Source: Acidobacteriaceae bacterium (GTDB lineage: Bacteria; Acidobacteriota; Terriglobia; Terriglobales; Acidobacteriaceae). Taken from it: a stretch of 12,563 nt of DNA. Position 1 is the first letter of the stretch, and each line of letters begins with the position of its first letter. The position numbers and the translations under genes were made by a program. The DNA lies in NCBI GenBank assembly GCA_030044455.1, contig JASHVU010000287.1, positions 1 through 12,563 of the forward strand, written 5' to 3'. The notes under the pieces were generated by a model. That model had not been told where the DNA came from. It worked only from the letters and a program-made list of their open reading frames with translations, and ran no database searches. Below are positions 1 to 8,621 of the stretch, piece after piece.

Positions 1-616
<616 letters not shown>

Positions 617-777
617 AGAGACATTGTAGCGGGCTTCGGGCGGCTGCGTTTCACGGGCATAAGTGGCTGCTTTTGGTATCGCATTTATCGTTGCTCGAAT
701 GACATCAATGTGAACCTACTTATCTGATATTAAAACTGTTATGCGGAAACAAAAGCCTGAGCGATCCCACAGAATGG

Positions 778-793
778 TGTGATTTAAATCACT
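778..793. promoter_or_regulatory. CRP/FNR-family-like operator palindrome
   Basis: The sequence reads TGTGA-TTTAAA-TCACT, with a perfect 14-bp palindrome GTGATTTAAATCAC at 779-792. It matches the enterobacterial CRP consensus TGTGA-N6-TCACA at nine of ten conserved positions. The centre (785.5) lies about 46 nt upstream of the start site expected from the -10 candidate at 820-825, a distance at which CRP-family activators commonly work. The palindrome is seen; binding by a CRP/FNR-family protein is inferred, since no regulator is encoded here and acidobacterial members may prefer other sites. It could also act on the divergent ATPase gene. Confidence 0.5.
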
Positions 794-819
794 GCAAACA
801 ACGCGGACTTAATTTGTCG

Positions 820-825
820 TATATT
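820..825 (+). promoter_or_regulatory. Candidate -10 element for receptor 1
   Basis: TATATT matches the sigma-70 -10 consensus TATAAT at five of six positions. There is no recognisable -35 hexamer 16-18 nt upstream, which would fit an activator-dependent promoter using the palindrome at 778-793. It would give a leader of roughly 95 nt before the ATG at 928. Weak evidence taken alone. Confidence 0.3.
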
Positions 826-912
826 AAGAGAGAGCAAAGAAGACCAAATTGGTCCGATATCGAGACGGCTTCGCGTGTCTTGCTGAACAAAGCACGGGCG
901 GCAAAGAAAAGC

Positions 913-918
913 AGAGGA
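913..918 (+). promoter_or_regulatory. Ribosome binding site deciding the start of receptor 1
   Basis: AGAGGA lies 9 nt before the ATG at 928. It selects this ATG over the upstream in-frame TTG at 814, and the resulting protein starts directly with a signal peptide. Confidence 0.6.
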
Positions 919-927
919 AATTCGAGA

Positions 928-3900
928 ATGGTACGGTCGGGCAAGAGCAGCCGATTTGCAATTCAACTGGCCTGCATTTTTCTGCTGGTGACCGGCGCTG
1001 CATGGGGCGCGGTTTCGGGGAGCATTGCGGGAACGGTGAAGGATCCGTCGGGAAGCGTGGTGCCGAACGCAGATGTGACGGCACGGGAGCTGGGCACGGG
1101 GATTGCGCACGAGACGCGCACCAATGCGGAGGGATATTACAGCCTGCCGGTGTTACCAGTTGGCCGCTATGAGCTCGATGTGGAGGCTGCGGGATTCAGA
1201 AGCTACCAGCGCAAGGATATTGTGCTCGATACCGACGCCGCACTGACGATCGATTGTTCGGTTGAGATTGGACAAAATTCTGAGACGGTGATGGTGACCG
1301 ATTATGCGTTGCATGTGGAGACGGTCAGCACTCAAACGGGAGAAGTAATCAGCGGGCGGCAGATGGCGGCTGTTCCGCTCGATGGGCGCAGCTACACCGA
1401 TCTGCTTTCGCTGCAGCCGGGAGTGGCTCCATCGACTTCGATCGGCGCCGACACCGTGCAGGACGTGGGCGCGACCATTCTAAATCCATCGGGGACGCTT
1501 AACCCGGGCACGACTTCAGTAAACGGGCAGCGGGAGACGGCAAACTTTTTCAGTGTGAATGGCAGCGATGCCGAGGAAGACGTGAACGCCGGGACCGCGA
1601 TCATTCCGAACCTGGATGCGATTGCCGAGTTCAGGATTGTGACCAGCAATTTTGACGCCGAGTATGGGGAGTTCAGCGGCGGACAGGTGAGCGTGGTGAC
1701 AAAAAATGGCGGCAACGAGTTCCACGGCGACGCGTTCGATTTTTTGCGCAACACCGATCTGGATGCACGGAACTACTTTTCGCCCACGCGCGGAGTTTAC
1801 AGGCAGAACCAGTTTGGCGGAACGCTGGGTGGACCGATTCGGCGCGACAAGCTGTTCTTCTTTACGGACTATCAGGGCACCCGGCAGACGCAGGGCATCG
1901 ATACGGGAGAGATCAGCGTGCCGTCAAGCGCGGACCGGATGGGGAACCTTGCAGACTTTGTGGACAGCGATGGCAAGAGCCTGCTGACGGGGACAGTGAG
2001 CGGGCCGTATTTTGCCGGGTTGCTGACGCAAAAGCTCGGCTATACGGTTACGCAGGGCGAGCCTTACTACTACAACGGGTGCGCCGGGGCCGATGCGCAG
2101 GCGGGGCGATGCGTGTTTGGGAATGCGGAGATCCCCAGGAGCGCGTGGTCTGCGCCAGCGCAGCGGATGTTGCAGTATATACCGGCTCCGAATCATGGCA
2201 GCGGCTTTGCAACCTCGGCCTACAACCAAACCGTGCGCGACGACAAGGCGGGCGCGCGCGTGGATGCGAATTCACGCTGGGGACTGCTTTCGGCTTACTA
2301 CTTTATCGACGATTTCAATCTCGATAACCCGTATCCGACGGCGCAGAGCGGGGCCAGCGTTCCAGGCTTCGATGCGCTAACTACAGGGCGAGCGCAACTG
2401 CTGGCGCTGAGCGCAACCAAGACGATGAATGCGACGACTGTGAATGAGGCGCACCTGAGCTATCTGCGCGATGTGACCAACCTGGGTCAGCCGGTGGGGG
2501 GACGCGGGGTGAGCCTGGTGTCGCAGGGCTTTGCCAATGCGGACGGGATGCCCAGCATTGTGGCTCTCGATCCCAAGGGTCAGGGCGTGGAGAATCTGAA
2601 CTTCAACGGCTATTCAATCGGCGCCGCGGCAAACCAACTGATCCAAGCGAACAATACCTACCAGGCCGCGGACACTTTCTCAAAGGTTTTGGGCAGCCAC
2701 ACAATGAAGATGGGGGCCGAGTATCACTCCGATCAAGTGAACGCGCACCCAATCGCGCAATTCAACGGCAATTTTGTTTTCTCGGGCACTGAGACGGGTG
2801 TGGACTTTGCAGATTTTTTGATTGGGGTTCCGAGCCAGTACAACCAGAGCCAGCTGAACCCGTTTTATGCGCGCAACAATTACGTTGGACTGTTTGCACA
2901 GGACAGTTGGCACGCACGTCCGAGCCTGACGCTGAATTACGGGCTTCGCTGGGACCGCATTGCGCCGTGGACGGAAAAGTACAATCAGATTTCTACGTTT
3001 GAGGCGGGCGCGCAGTCGGTTGTGTTTCCGGGCGCGCCAGCGGGAATCTTGTATCCGGGGGACCCTGGTGTCCCGCGCACGCTCGCCCCGGTCGACGAGC
3101 TCGGTTTCTCACCGCGCGTGGGCGTGGCGTGGTCGCCGCAGTCCAGCACCGGCGGCGTACTGGGCAAGATCATGGGCACACCTGGAACAACCAGCATTCG
3201 CGCCAGCTTTGGCAACTTCTATACGGCCATCGATGCGCTCTCGATTAGCGTGCTGGCCGCCAATGCGCCGTATGGAACCACGTATACCAGTCCGGCTCCG
3301 CCGCTGTTCGCAACGCCGTTTGTAAGCGCGGCCGATGGGCAGAACTACGGGCAGCCGTTCCCGTACAAGCTGGCGCCGTTGAATTCGTCGCGCAGCCATC
3401 CCGATGGAAACATCGACTGGAGCGTCTACGAGCCGATCAGCGGGATTCCGGGGTACGACGTACACAACCGAGTACCGTACACCGAAGAGTGGATGCTGTC
3501 GATCGAGCGGCAGGCCGGGCCGAACACGGTGCTGAGCGCAAGCTACATTGGGACGGCGAGCCATCGGCAGCGCGTGCTGATCGAGGCGAACGCGGGCAAT
3601 CCGGCGCTTTGCCTGAATCTCAGCCAGCCCAACGAAGTGCAGCCGGGCACGCTTACCTGCGGGGCAGGCGAAGAAGACGAGGTCTTTTACCCGGTTGGTG
3701 GCGGGCAGGTGGACGGAACGCGCGGGCCACTGGGATCGAACTTCGGCAGCAACGCGCTGCAGTCGACCATCGGTCATGCGAACTACAACGCGCTAGAACT
3801 GAGCGCGCGGCACACCAGCGGCCGTCTCGAATTCTCTGCTGCATATACATTCAGCAAATCTCTCGACCAGTCATCGAACATTGGCGAGGAGGTCAATCCG

Positions 3901-4494
3901 TTCAACCCGGGGCTCAGCTACGCTCTTTCATCGTTCGACGTGAAACACAACTTCGTCCTCAGTTATGACTACAAATTGCCCGTCGATCGCCTGTCGCGTC
4001 CAAATCGTCTTAATCGCGGATGGTCGGTTTCAGGAATCACGCGGTTTGCCAGCGGTTTCCCCGTAACGATGACCAACAATGGAGACAATTCCCTTATCGG
4101 CAGCAATCCAAACGGAGTGAACAACAGCAGCGTCGACGAACCCGACTACGACGGCGGGCCGCTCAGTCTGAATCGCAATCCCCGCACCAACGGCAACAAC
4201 TATTTCGCTGCCTCGGACTTCAGCGAGAATGCGCTGGGCACGCCCGGCACTGCAAAGCGGCGATTCTTCCACGGCCCCGGTGTAGATAATTACGACGCGG
4301 CGCTTTCAAAGAGCCTGCCGCTCACAGAGCAAAAGTCGCTGCTGTTTCGTGTGGAAGCCTTCAATGCTTTCAACCACACGCAATTCAGCGGGTCCGGATC
4401 AATCGACGGCAACATCGGCAGCTCGACGTTCGGTAACGCCATCAGCGCAGCTGCTCCGCGCGTTGTGCAGGGAGCTCTGAAGTTCAACTTCTGA
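928..4494 (+). CDS. Oar-like TonB-dependent-receptor-type outer-membrane protein (receptor 1)
   Basis: Predicted outer-membrane beta-barrel protein of 1188 aa, the usual size of acidobacterial Oar-like proteins. Residues 1-28 form a Sec signal peptide (basic start, hydrophobic core, cleavage near AWGA). Residues about 31-125 are a carboxypeptidase-regulatory-like beta-sandwich (GSIAGTVKDPSG, then NAEGYYSLPVLPVGRYEL). A plug-like region follows with VPLDGRSY (149-156), VNGQRETANF, FDAEYGEFSGG (from 242) and FHGDAFDFLRN (from 265); NQFGGTLGGPI (from 294) leads into a long barrel ending ALKFNF with terminal Phe, the BAM-recognised ending. The family is thought to import or bind substrates using TonB, ExbB and ExbD, none of which is encoded here; I see no clear TonB box and no SusD partner. 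Cysteines are few: C110 in the N-terminal domain and local pairs C385/C395 and C895/C911. Probably controlled from the region with the CRP-like site. The substrate cannot be inferred. Confidence 0.92.
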   Translation: MVRSGKSSRFAIQLACIFLLVTGAAWGAVSGSIAGTVKDPSGSVVPNADVTARELGTGIAHETRTNAEGYYSLPVLPVGRYELDVEAAGFRSYQRKDIVLDTDAALTIDCSVEIGQNSETVMVTDYALHVETVSTQTGEVISGRQMAAVPLDGRSYTDLLSLQPGVAPSTSIGADTVQDVGATILNPSGTLNPGTTSVNGQRETANFFSVNGSDAEEDVNAGTAIIPNLDAIAEFRIVTSNFDAEYGEFSGGQVSVVTKNGGNEFHGDAFDFLRNTDLDARNYFSPTRGVYRQNQFGGTLGGPIRRDKLFFFTDYQGTRQTQGIDTGEISVPSSADRMGNLADFVDSDGKSLLTGTVSGPYFAGLLTQKLGYTVTQGEPYYYNGCAGADAQAGRCVFGNAEIPRSAWSAPAQRMLQYIPAPNHGSGFATSAYNQTVRDDKAGARVDANSRWGLLSAYYFIDDFNLDNPYPTAQSGASVPGFDALTTGRAQLLALSATKTMNATTVNEAHLSYLRDVTNLGQPVGGRGVSLVSQGFANADGMPSIVALDPKGQGVENLNFNGYSIGAAANQLIQANNTYQAADTFSKVLGSHTMKMGAEYHSDQVNAHPIAQFNGNFVFSGTETGVDFADFLIGVPSQYNQSQLNPFYARNNYVGLFAQDSWHARPSLTLNYGLRWDRIAPWTEKYNQISTFEAGAQSVVFPGAPAGILYPGDPGVPRTLAPVDELGFSPRVGVAWSPQSSTGGVLGKIMGTPGTTSIRASFGNFYTAIDALSISVLAANAPYGTTYTSPAPPLFATPFVSAADGQNYGQPFPYKLAPLNSSRSHPDGNIDWSVYEPISGIPGYDVHNRVPYTEEWMLSIERQAGPNTVLSASYIGTASHRQRVLIEANAGNPALCLNLSQPNEVQPGTLTCGAGEEDEVFYPVGGGQVDGTRGPLGSNFGSNALQSTIGHANYNALELSARHTSGRLEFSAAYTFSKSLDQSSNIGEEVNPFNPGLSYALSSFDVKHNFVLSYDYKLPVDRLSRPNRLNRGWSVSGITRFASGFPVTMTNNGDNSLIGSNPNGVNNSSVDEPDYDGGPLSLNRNPRTNGNNYFAASDFSENALGTPGTAKRRFFHGPGVDNYDAALSKSLPLTEQKSLLFRVEAFNAFNHTQFSGSGSIDGNIGSSTFGNAISAAAPRVVQGALKFNF

Positions 4495-4741
4495 TCTGTA
4501 CCGGCCAGCCGGCCTTCTATAAATATTCGGCCGCACCTAATTGCTACCAGTTTGTAAACAGCGCGGTTTGCGAGCGTTGAAAGTAGCGGATGCTTGTTCG
4601 GGATACCCTCAGTCCACATTTGAAAACTTGATCGCCTCGCTGATGCAAGGCGGATTGCGTTGATTTGGCGGGAGTTGCGGTTGCTCAACTTTGATCGCAC
4701 CAGGGAATGAAGTGTTCTTTCGCAGCCGGCCGCGGTCTGTG

Positions 4742-4770
4742 TTGACATTCGACCGACCAATTCATACAGT
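4742..4770 (+). promoter_or_regulatory. Sigma-70-type promoter of receptor 2
   Basis: A perfect -35 hexamer TTGACA (4742-4747) is followed after exactly 17 nt by TACAGT (4765-4770), which matches four of six -10 positions. Transcription would begin near 4777, leaving about a 60-nt leader before the ATG at 4839. It is the best promoter in the window and sits where one is expected. Start-site mapping has not been done. Confidence 0.6.
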
Positions 4771-4824
4771 CTAGGGAATCAGTGGAGCATATTCGGTGCA
4801 TTGGCGAACGGGACCACATTGTCG

Positions 4825-4831
4825 AAGGGGG
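4825..4831 (+). promoter_or_regulatory. Ribosome binding site deciding the start of receptor 2
   Basis: AAGGGGG lies 7 nt before the ATG at 4839. It favours that start over the upstream in-frame GTG at 4782 and over the ATG four codons downstream at 4851. Confidence 0.65.
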
Positions 4832-4838
4832 TCTGATT

Positions 4839-7800
4839 ATGAAAGGCGCTATGGTTAGCACGAAGTGTACTGTGTCGGTGAAAGGTTCGGCCGATACGAA
4901 ACGCCCTAAACTGTTTTTACTTGCGGTACTCTGCGCTATCGCATTCACTTTCTCTCCGCCCGCGCGTAGCCAGGCCACGGGAAGTTTCGCAGGCAATGTC
5001 GTCGATCAATCGGGATCGGGTATTCCTGGTGCGGCTGTCACGCTCACTTCGCAGCAGACCGGTCAGGTGCGTTCTGTGAAGACAGATAATGCGGGGCATT
5101 ATCTGCTCCCATTGCTTCCTGTCGGCGTGTACACCGTGCATGTGGACGCGGCGAGCTTCAAAAGCGCGGAAACCAGAGACTTGCGCCTGCAGGTTGACGA
5201 GGCCAGGGAACTTGACTTCACGCTTGTGCCGGCTACTGTGGTGACCAATGTCGCGGTTTCAGCAGACGCGGTTACTGTGGAGACGGCGACTCCCTCTCTT
5301 GGCCAGGTGATCACGTCGCAGCAGGTGACGCAACTCCCTCTGAATGGCCGCGATTTTGTACAACTGGCGACGTTGACAGCTGGCGCAACGGCGGAGACGA
5401 ACCCTGGCGGCTTTTTCACCCAGGGCAGCGACAGCGAGGTAGCGGCGCGCGGTTCGTACTCTCTATCGGTCGGCGGCTCCCGGCCCAACAGTACGGATTG
5501 GCTGCTCGACGGCGTGGACAACAACGAGCTCACCGCGGGCGGCATCGGCGTGTTTTCGTCGATCGACGACATTCAGGAATTCAAGGTGCTGACCTACACT
5601 TACTCCGCCGAGTTCGGAACCCGGGCCGGTCCCACCGTTCTGGTCACGACGAAATCGGGATCGAACGACTTTCACGGATCGCTCTTCGAATTTGTCCGGA
5701 ACACCGACCTCGACGCGAGAGGCGACTTTGACACGACAACCCCGAAGTTCAATCTGAACCAGTTTGGGGGCTCTGTAGGAGGACCCATCCGACACAACAA
5801 AACGTTTTTCTTCGTGGATAGCGAACAGAAGTATCAGCGCGAGGGAATCACTTTCACCGGGCTGGTTCCTTCACAGGCTATGATCAACAACGGCGATTTT
5901 TCCGCCGACCCATGGGGTAATGCTCAATCCGGTCTGGTCATATTCAACCCCAATATGATCGGGGCATCTACCACTACGTCCACGTACCCGAATATCTATT
6001 TCCAGTGTGACGCGTCGGGGAATGCGATTCAGGCAAATCCCGATGGGAGCCAGCCCCAGGGAACTCCCTGCAACAAAATTCCCTCCAATCTGTTCGACAA
6101 ATCCGGCCAGCCCTTGATGCAACAAAACTATCCCCAGCCTAACGGCGGCAGTTCCGCCCTGGGATACAACTACGCCAGCGAACCTGTCCGCAAGCTGAAT
6201 GAGACCAAGTTCGATATTCGACTCGATCAGACATTCTCTGCCAAAGACAATGCCTTTGCGCGGTTCAGCTATGACCAGGCTTTCTCCTATGTCCCCGGAG
6301 GCGCACTGGGTACCGGGCTTGCCGAAGGCAACGCCTTCGGCAGCAACGAGACCCTCATTAACCACGGTCGCAACATCGCCATCGGAGAGAGCCACGTCTT
6401 CTCTCCCACCACGCTCAACCAGGCCACCGTTGGATACGATCGCATCTTTGACTACATCGCTTCGCAGGACAATTTCACCTGCGACTCCGCCCTCCTCAAC
6501 ATCCCCAACGCCGATCTCGGCTGCTCCGCCGGCGGTACTCCACTCTCTGGCGGCTCATACAGTCAGGGCCTGGTCTCTGCCCAACTCTACGGTGGTTACT
6601 GGTCTCTCGGCGATCGCGGCTACTCCCCGTTTCAGGGTGGAACCGACATCTACTCCTTCAAAGACGTTCTCGACCTCATCCGCGGCAAACATGAGATTCG
6701 CGCGGGCATCGACCTTCGCGTCAATCAGATGAACGTCGGTACAGAGGAGTTTCAAGATGGTTACTGGCTTGTTGGCGGCTTTGGGGATTTCACCGGCAAT
6801 CCCGTGTCTGACCTGCTGATGGGCATTGTTGGTGGCGCTATCCACGACCAGACGTACTACGGTCCCATTACCGGGCGCCGCTGGAAGATCGTCCGGCCTT
6901 TCGTCGAAGATGACTGGCGGGCAACGCCATCGCTTACCCTCAACTTGGGCTTGGCCTGGGACATGACCACCCCAACTTCTGAAGTCCATAACCGCTTGGC
7001 AAACTACATTCCCTCAACCCAACAGCTTCAAATCGCAGGCCAGAACGGCGTTAGTAACGCGGCAGGCATCAACATGTACTGGGGTGCTTATGAACCCCGC
7101 CTTGGACTCACCTGGAAAGTTCTCGGCAGCGACAAAACCGTCGTACGCCTTGGCTTTGGCATTTATCACGACTCCTCCTGGAACCTGGGCGCACAGGGTC
7201 TCTGGCAGAATCCGCCCGACCTTGGTGAGTCCGATCAATTCCCAGTCACTTTCTCCGCTGGTTGCGCCTTTGCCACTTCCTACTGCGCCACTACCCTCGG
7301 CCAAACTCCAGAGCTGAACTTTACCGCCTCCACCGGCTTTACAGCCCTGCCTACTCCGCAGTCTGTGGCCACCTACACCGGCACGTTCAATTACCAACCC
7401 CCGAACTTCCAGCCGGGCCGGGTTCACCAGCTTAACGCCAATGTTGAACGTCAGTTGCCGGGCAATGTCCTGCTCACCGCGGGCTACGCTGGTTCGGTTG
7501 GCGGACACATGCTGGTCATCGGCAACAACCTCAACACCAGCAGCCCTTCAGGCTGCGGGACTATATCAGGCTACTCGCTCGGCTGCCTGCCCAACGGCAA
7601 TCCCTATATTTACCCTTACAACCCGCCGAACTTTAACGCGATCCTGCTCATGGGCGACGTCGGCAAGACTCACTACAACTCGCTGCAGCTCAAGGCTGAG
7701 ACGAAGACCCCCAAACACGGTCTGTACGCGCTGGTTGCCTACACCTACGCGCACACTTTCGACAACGGCCTCTCCGACGGTCTTGGCTCTGAATTGAGCG

Positions 7801-8423
7801 CTCCATATTTCCCGCTGCCCAACTGGCAAAATCTCGACTGGTCCCGCTCGCAGATCGACCTCAATCAGAGTTTCACCGGCAGCGTGATTTACGACCTGCC
7901 CTTCGGCAAAGGCAAGCCATTCGGCAGCGGTTGGAATAACATGACCAACGCCTTTCTGGGCGACTGGCAGGTGACGCTGATTGAAAAGGCACTATCGGGA
8001 TTCGCCGTTCCCCTCATCGACAGCTTCAACCAGTCGGGTACAAGCTTCAATGCCGGCGGCAACGACAACAACTTCAACCGGCCCGATCAGGTATCCGGCT
8101 GCAATCCCTCCGCCGCCAACCACGGCCAACACCAGTGGATCAACGCTGCCTGCTTCGTCGCGCCAACCCCCGGCGAGCTCGGCAATGCCGCGCGCGTCCC
8201 AGCCACCGGACCCGATTTCGTCAACTCGGACTTCTCGGCGATCAAGGAATTCCGGATGCCCCGCGAGATGGGCTTGAACTTCCGCGCCGAGTTCTTCAAC
8301 CTCTTCAACCATCCCCAGTTCGGCGCGCCGATTGCCGATATCAACGCGCCGGGATTCGGCTCAGTAAACTCAACCGTCAACAACCCAAGGCTCGTGCAAC
8401 TGGCGTTGAAGCTGTCGTTCTAA
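4839..8423 (+). CDS. Oar-like TonB-dependent-receptor-type outer-membrane protein (receptor 2)
   Basis: Predicted outer-membrane barrel protein of 1194 aa, a divergent paralogue of receptor 1 with the same domain order. The signal peptide is long, with a basic region of about 23 residues and a hydrophobic core LFLLAVLCAIAFTF, cleaved near SQA (residues 44-46). The carboxypeptidase-regulatory-like domain spans about 48-142 (GSFAGNVVDQSGSG, then NAGHYLLPLLPVGVYTV). The plug carries LPLNGRDF (166-173), DWLLDGVDNNELTAGG and FHGSLFEFVRN (from 278), a closer match to the usual family motifs than receptor 1; NQFGGSVGGPI begins at 307. Late barrel motifs include YDLPFGKGKPFG and FRAEFFNLFNHPQFG, and the protein ends ALKLSF. 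The mature chain has ten cysteines in five local pairs (390/411, 548/562, 809/816, 906/916, 1088/1105). It has its own promoter and is closed by a strong terminator. Family firm; ligand unknown. Confidence 0.93.
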   Translation: MKGAMVSTKCTVSVKGSADTKRPKLFLLAVLCAIAFTFSPPARSQATGSFAGNVVDQSGSGIPGAAVTLTSQQTGQVRSVKTDNAGHYLLPLLPVGVYTVHVDAASFKSAETRDLRLQVDEARELDFTLVPATVVTNVAVSADAVTVETATPSLGQVITSQQVTQLPLNGRDFVQLATLTAGATAETNPGGFFTQGSDSEVAARGSYSLSVGGSRPNSTDWLLDGVDNNELTAGGIGVFSSIDDIQEFKVLTYTYSAEFGTRAGPTVLVTTKSGSNDFHGSLFEFVRNTDLDARGDFDTTTPKFNLNQFGGSVGGPIRHNKTFFFVDSEQKYQREGITFTGLVPSQAMINNGDFSADPWGNAQSGLVIFNPNMIGASTTTSTYPNIYFQCDASGNAIQANPDGSQPQGTPCNKIPSNLFDKSGQPLMQQNYPQPNGGSSALGYNYASEPVRKLNETKFDIRLDQTFSAKDNAFARFSYDQAFSYVPGGALGTGLAEGNAFGSNETLINHGRNIAIGESHVFSPTTLNQATVGYDRIFDYIASQDNFTCDSALLNIPNADLGCSAGGTPLSGGSYSQGLVSAQLYGGYWSLGDRGYSPFQGGTDIYSFKDVLDLIRGKHEIRAGIDLRVNQMNVGTEEFQDGYWLVGGFGDFTGNPVSDLLMGIVGGAIHDQTYYGPITGRRWKIVRPFVEDDWRATPSLTLNLGLAWDMTTPTSEVHNRLANYIPSTQQLQIAGQNGVSNAAGINMYWGAYEPRLGLTWKVLGSDKTVVRLGFGIYHDSSWNLGAQGLWQNPPDLGESDQFPVTFSAGCAFATSYCATTLGQTPELNFTASTGFTALPTPQSVATYTGTFNYQPPNFQPGRVHQLNANVERQLPGNVLLTAGYAGSVGGHMLVIGNNLNTSSPSGCGTISGYSLGCLPNGNPYIYPYNPPNFNAILLMGDVGKTHYNSLQLKAETKTPKHGLYALVAYTYAHTFDNGLSDGLGSELSAPYFPLPNWQNLDWSRSQIDLNQSFTGSVIYDLPFGKGKPFGSGWNNMTNAFLGDWQVTLIEKALSGFAVPLIDSFNQSGTSFNAGGNDNNFNRPDQVSGCNPSAANHGQHQWINAACFVAPTPGELGNAARVPATGPDFVNSDFSAIKEFRMPREMGLNFRAEFFNLFNHPQFGAPIADINAPGFGSVNSTVNNPRLVQLALKLSF

Positions 8424-8451
8424 CGAAGCTGCGGTTCGAGCATCGGGCACG

Positions 8452-8498
8452 AAAAAATCGGCGACTTCGTTTCATGGCGAAGTCGCCGATTGTGTTTT
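8452..8498 (+). terminator. Strong intrinsic terminator, apparently two-sided
   Basis: A perfect 14-bp inverted repeat (8456-8469 AATCGGCGACTTCG, 8478-8491 CGAAGTCGCCGATT) encloses an 8-nt loop. On the plus strand it is followed by GTGTTTT, and it begins 32 nt after the receptor 2 stop, so it should end that transcript. The left side carries AAAAAA (8452-8457), so a minus-strand transcript would see the same hairpin followed by an uninterrupted U run. The structure is seen; bidirectional function is inferred. Confidence 0.9.
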
Positions 8499-8499
8499 G

Positions 8500-8517
8500 G
8501 CGCGCTCGAAGGCGCGC
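8500..8517 (+). repeat. Small GC hairpin directly after the terminator
   Basis: GCGCGC (8500-8505) and GCGCGC (8512-8517) can pair around a six-base loop TCGAAG. There is no T run afterwards, so it is not an independent terminator; it might be a back-up pause or a chance consequence of GC-rich DNA. Confidence 0.4.
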
Positions 8518-8621
8518 GTGGCGGATATTGTCGAGGCGAAACGGGCGCCAGGATGGCGGCCGATGGGACTGGAGCAATAGAATGGTCTTTGCAGCCATCT
8601 GAACCGCAGGATTCCCCACGC

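Larger units (their letters stand above)
617..927. other. Divergent intergenic control region
   Basis: This 311-nt stretch separates the minus-strand ABC ATPase from plus-strand receptor 1 and is visibly more AT-rich than the genes, especially 700-830. It contains the CRP/FNR-like palindrome at 778-793 and a TATATT hexamer at 820-825. On the minus strand a TAATAT hexamer (727-732) with a poor TTTTGT-like -35 about 16 nt away could serve the ATPase. The plus frame of receptor 1 stays open back to a TTG at 814, but that extension is lysine/arginine-rich, lacks a ribosome site and would bury the signal peptide, so I treat it as untranslated leader. No small gene or structured RNA is convincing here. 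Confidence 0.6.
4495..4838 (+). other. Spacer between the two receptors, with a promoter but no gene
   Basis: This 344-nt stretch has no supportable coding region. Just after the receptor 1 stop there are self-complementary GC boxes (CCGG and GGCC, 4501-4533) but no T run, so they are a poor intrinsic terminator. A five-base stem CGCCT/AGGCG (4633-4637 and 4648-4652) is weak. The strongest element is the promoter at 4742-4770, which implies that receptor 2 is transcribed separately and that the leader is only about 60 nt. I found no match to a riboswitch I know. Confidence 0.55.

Noticed and set aside
814..927. In-frame N-terminal extension of receptor 1 starting at TTG 814
   Set aside because: It adds 38 mostly charged residues before a clear signal peptide, has no ribosome site, overlaps the -10 candidate, and the ATG at 928 has AGAGGA at 9 nt.
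3109..3777. Open frame of 222 codons on the minus strand inside receptor 1
   Set aside because: It is antisense to the barrel of receptor 1, arginine-rich and without recognisable domains, as expected of a shadow frame in GC-rich DNA.
4501..4533. GC-rich self-complementary boxes after receptor 1 as a terminator
   Set aside because: The possible stems are short or have loops that are too small or too long, and no T run follows.
4560..4740. Possible riboswitch or structured RNA upstream of receptor 2
   Set aside because: Only a five-base stem was found, and the region lies upstream of the predicted transcription start near 4777, so it would not be in the leader.
4290..4760. Open frame of 156 codons on the minus strand over the end of receptor 1 and the spacer
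   Set aside because: Its C-terminal part is antisense to receptor 1 and the remainder overlaps the receptor 2 promoter; no motif or start signal supports it.
5871..6395. Open frame of 174 codons on the minus strand inside receptor 2
   Set aside because: Antisense to well-supported receptor coding sequence; no start signal and no domain.
8490..8621. Upstream extension of the 310-aa protein from ATG 8490
   Set aside because: It would start within the terminator stem, gives a low-complexity Gly/Arg-rich segment, and the ATG at 8622 has a nearby AGGA.
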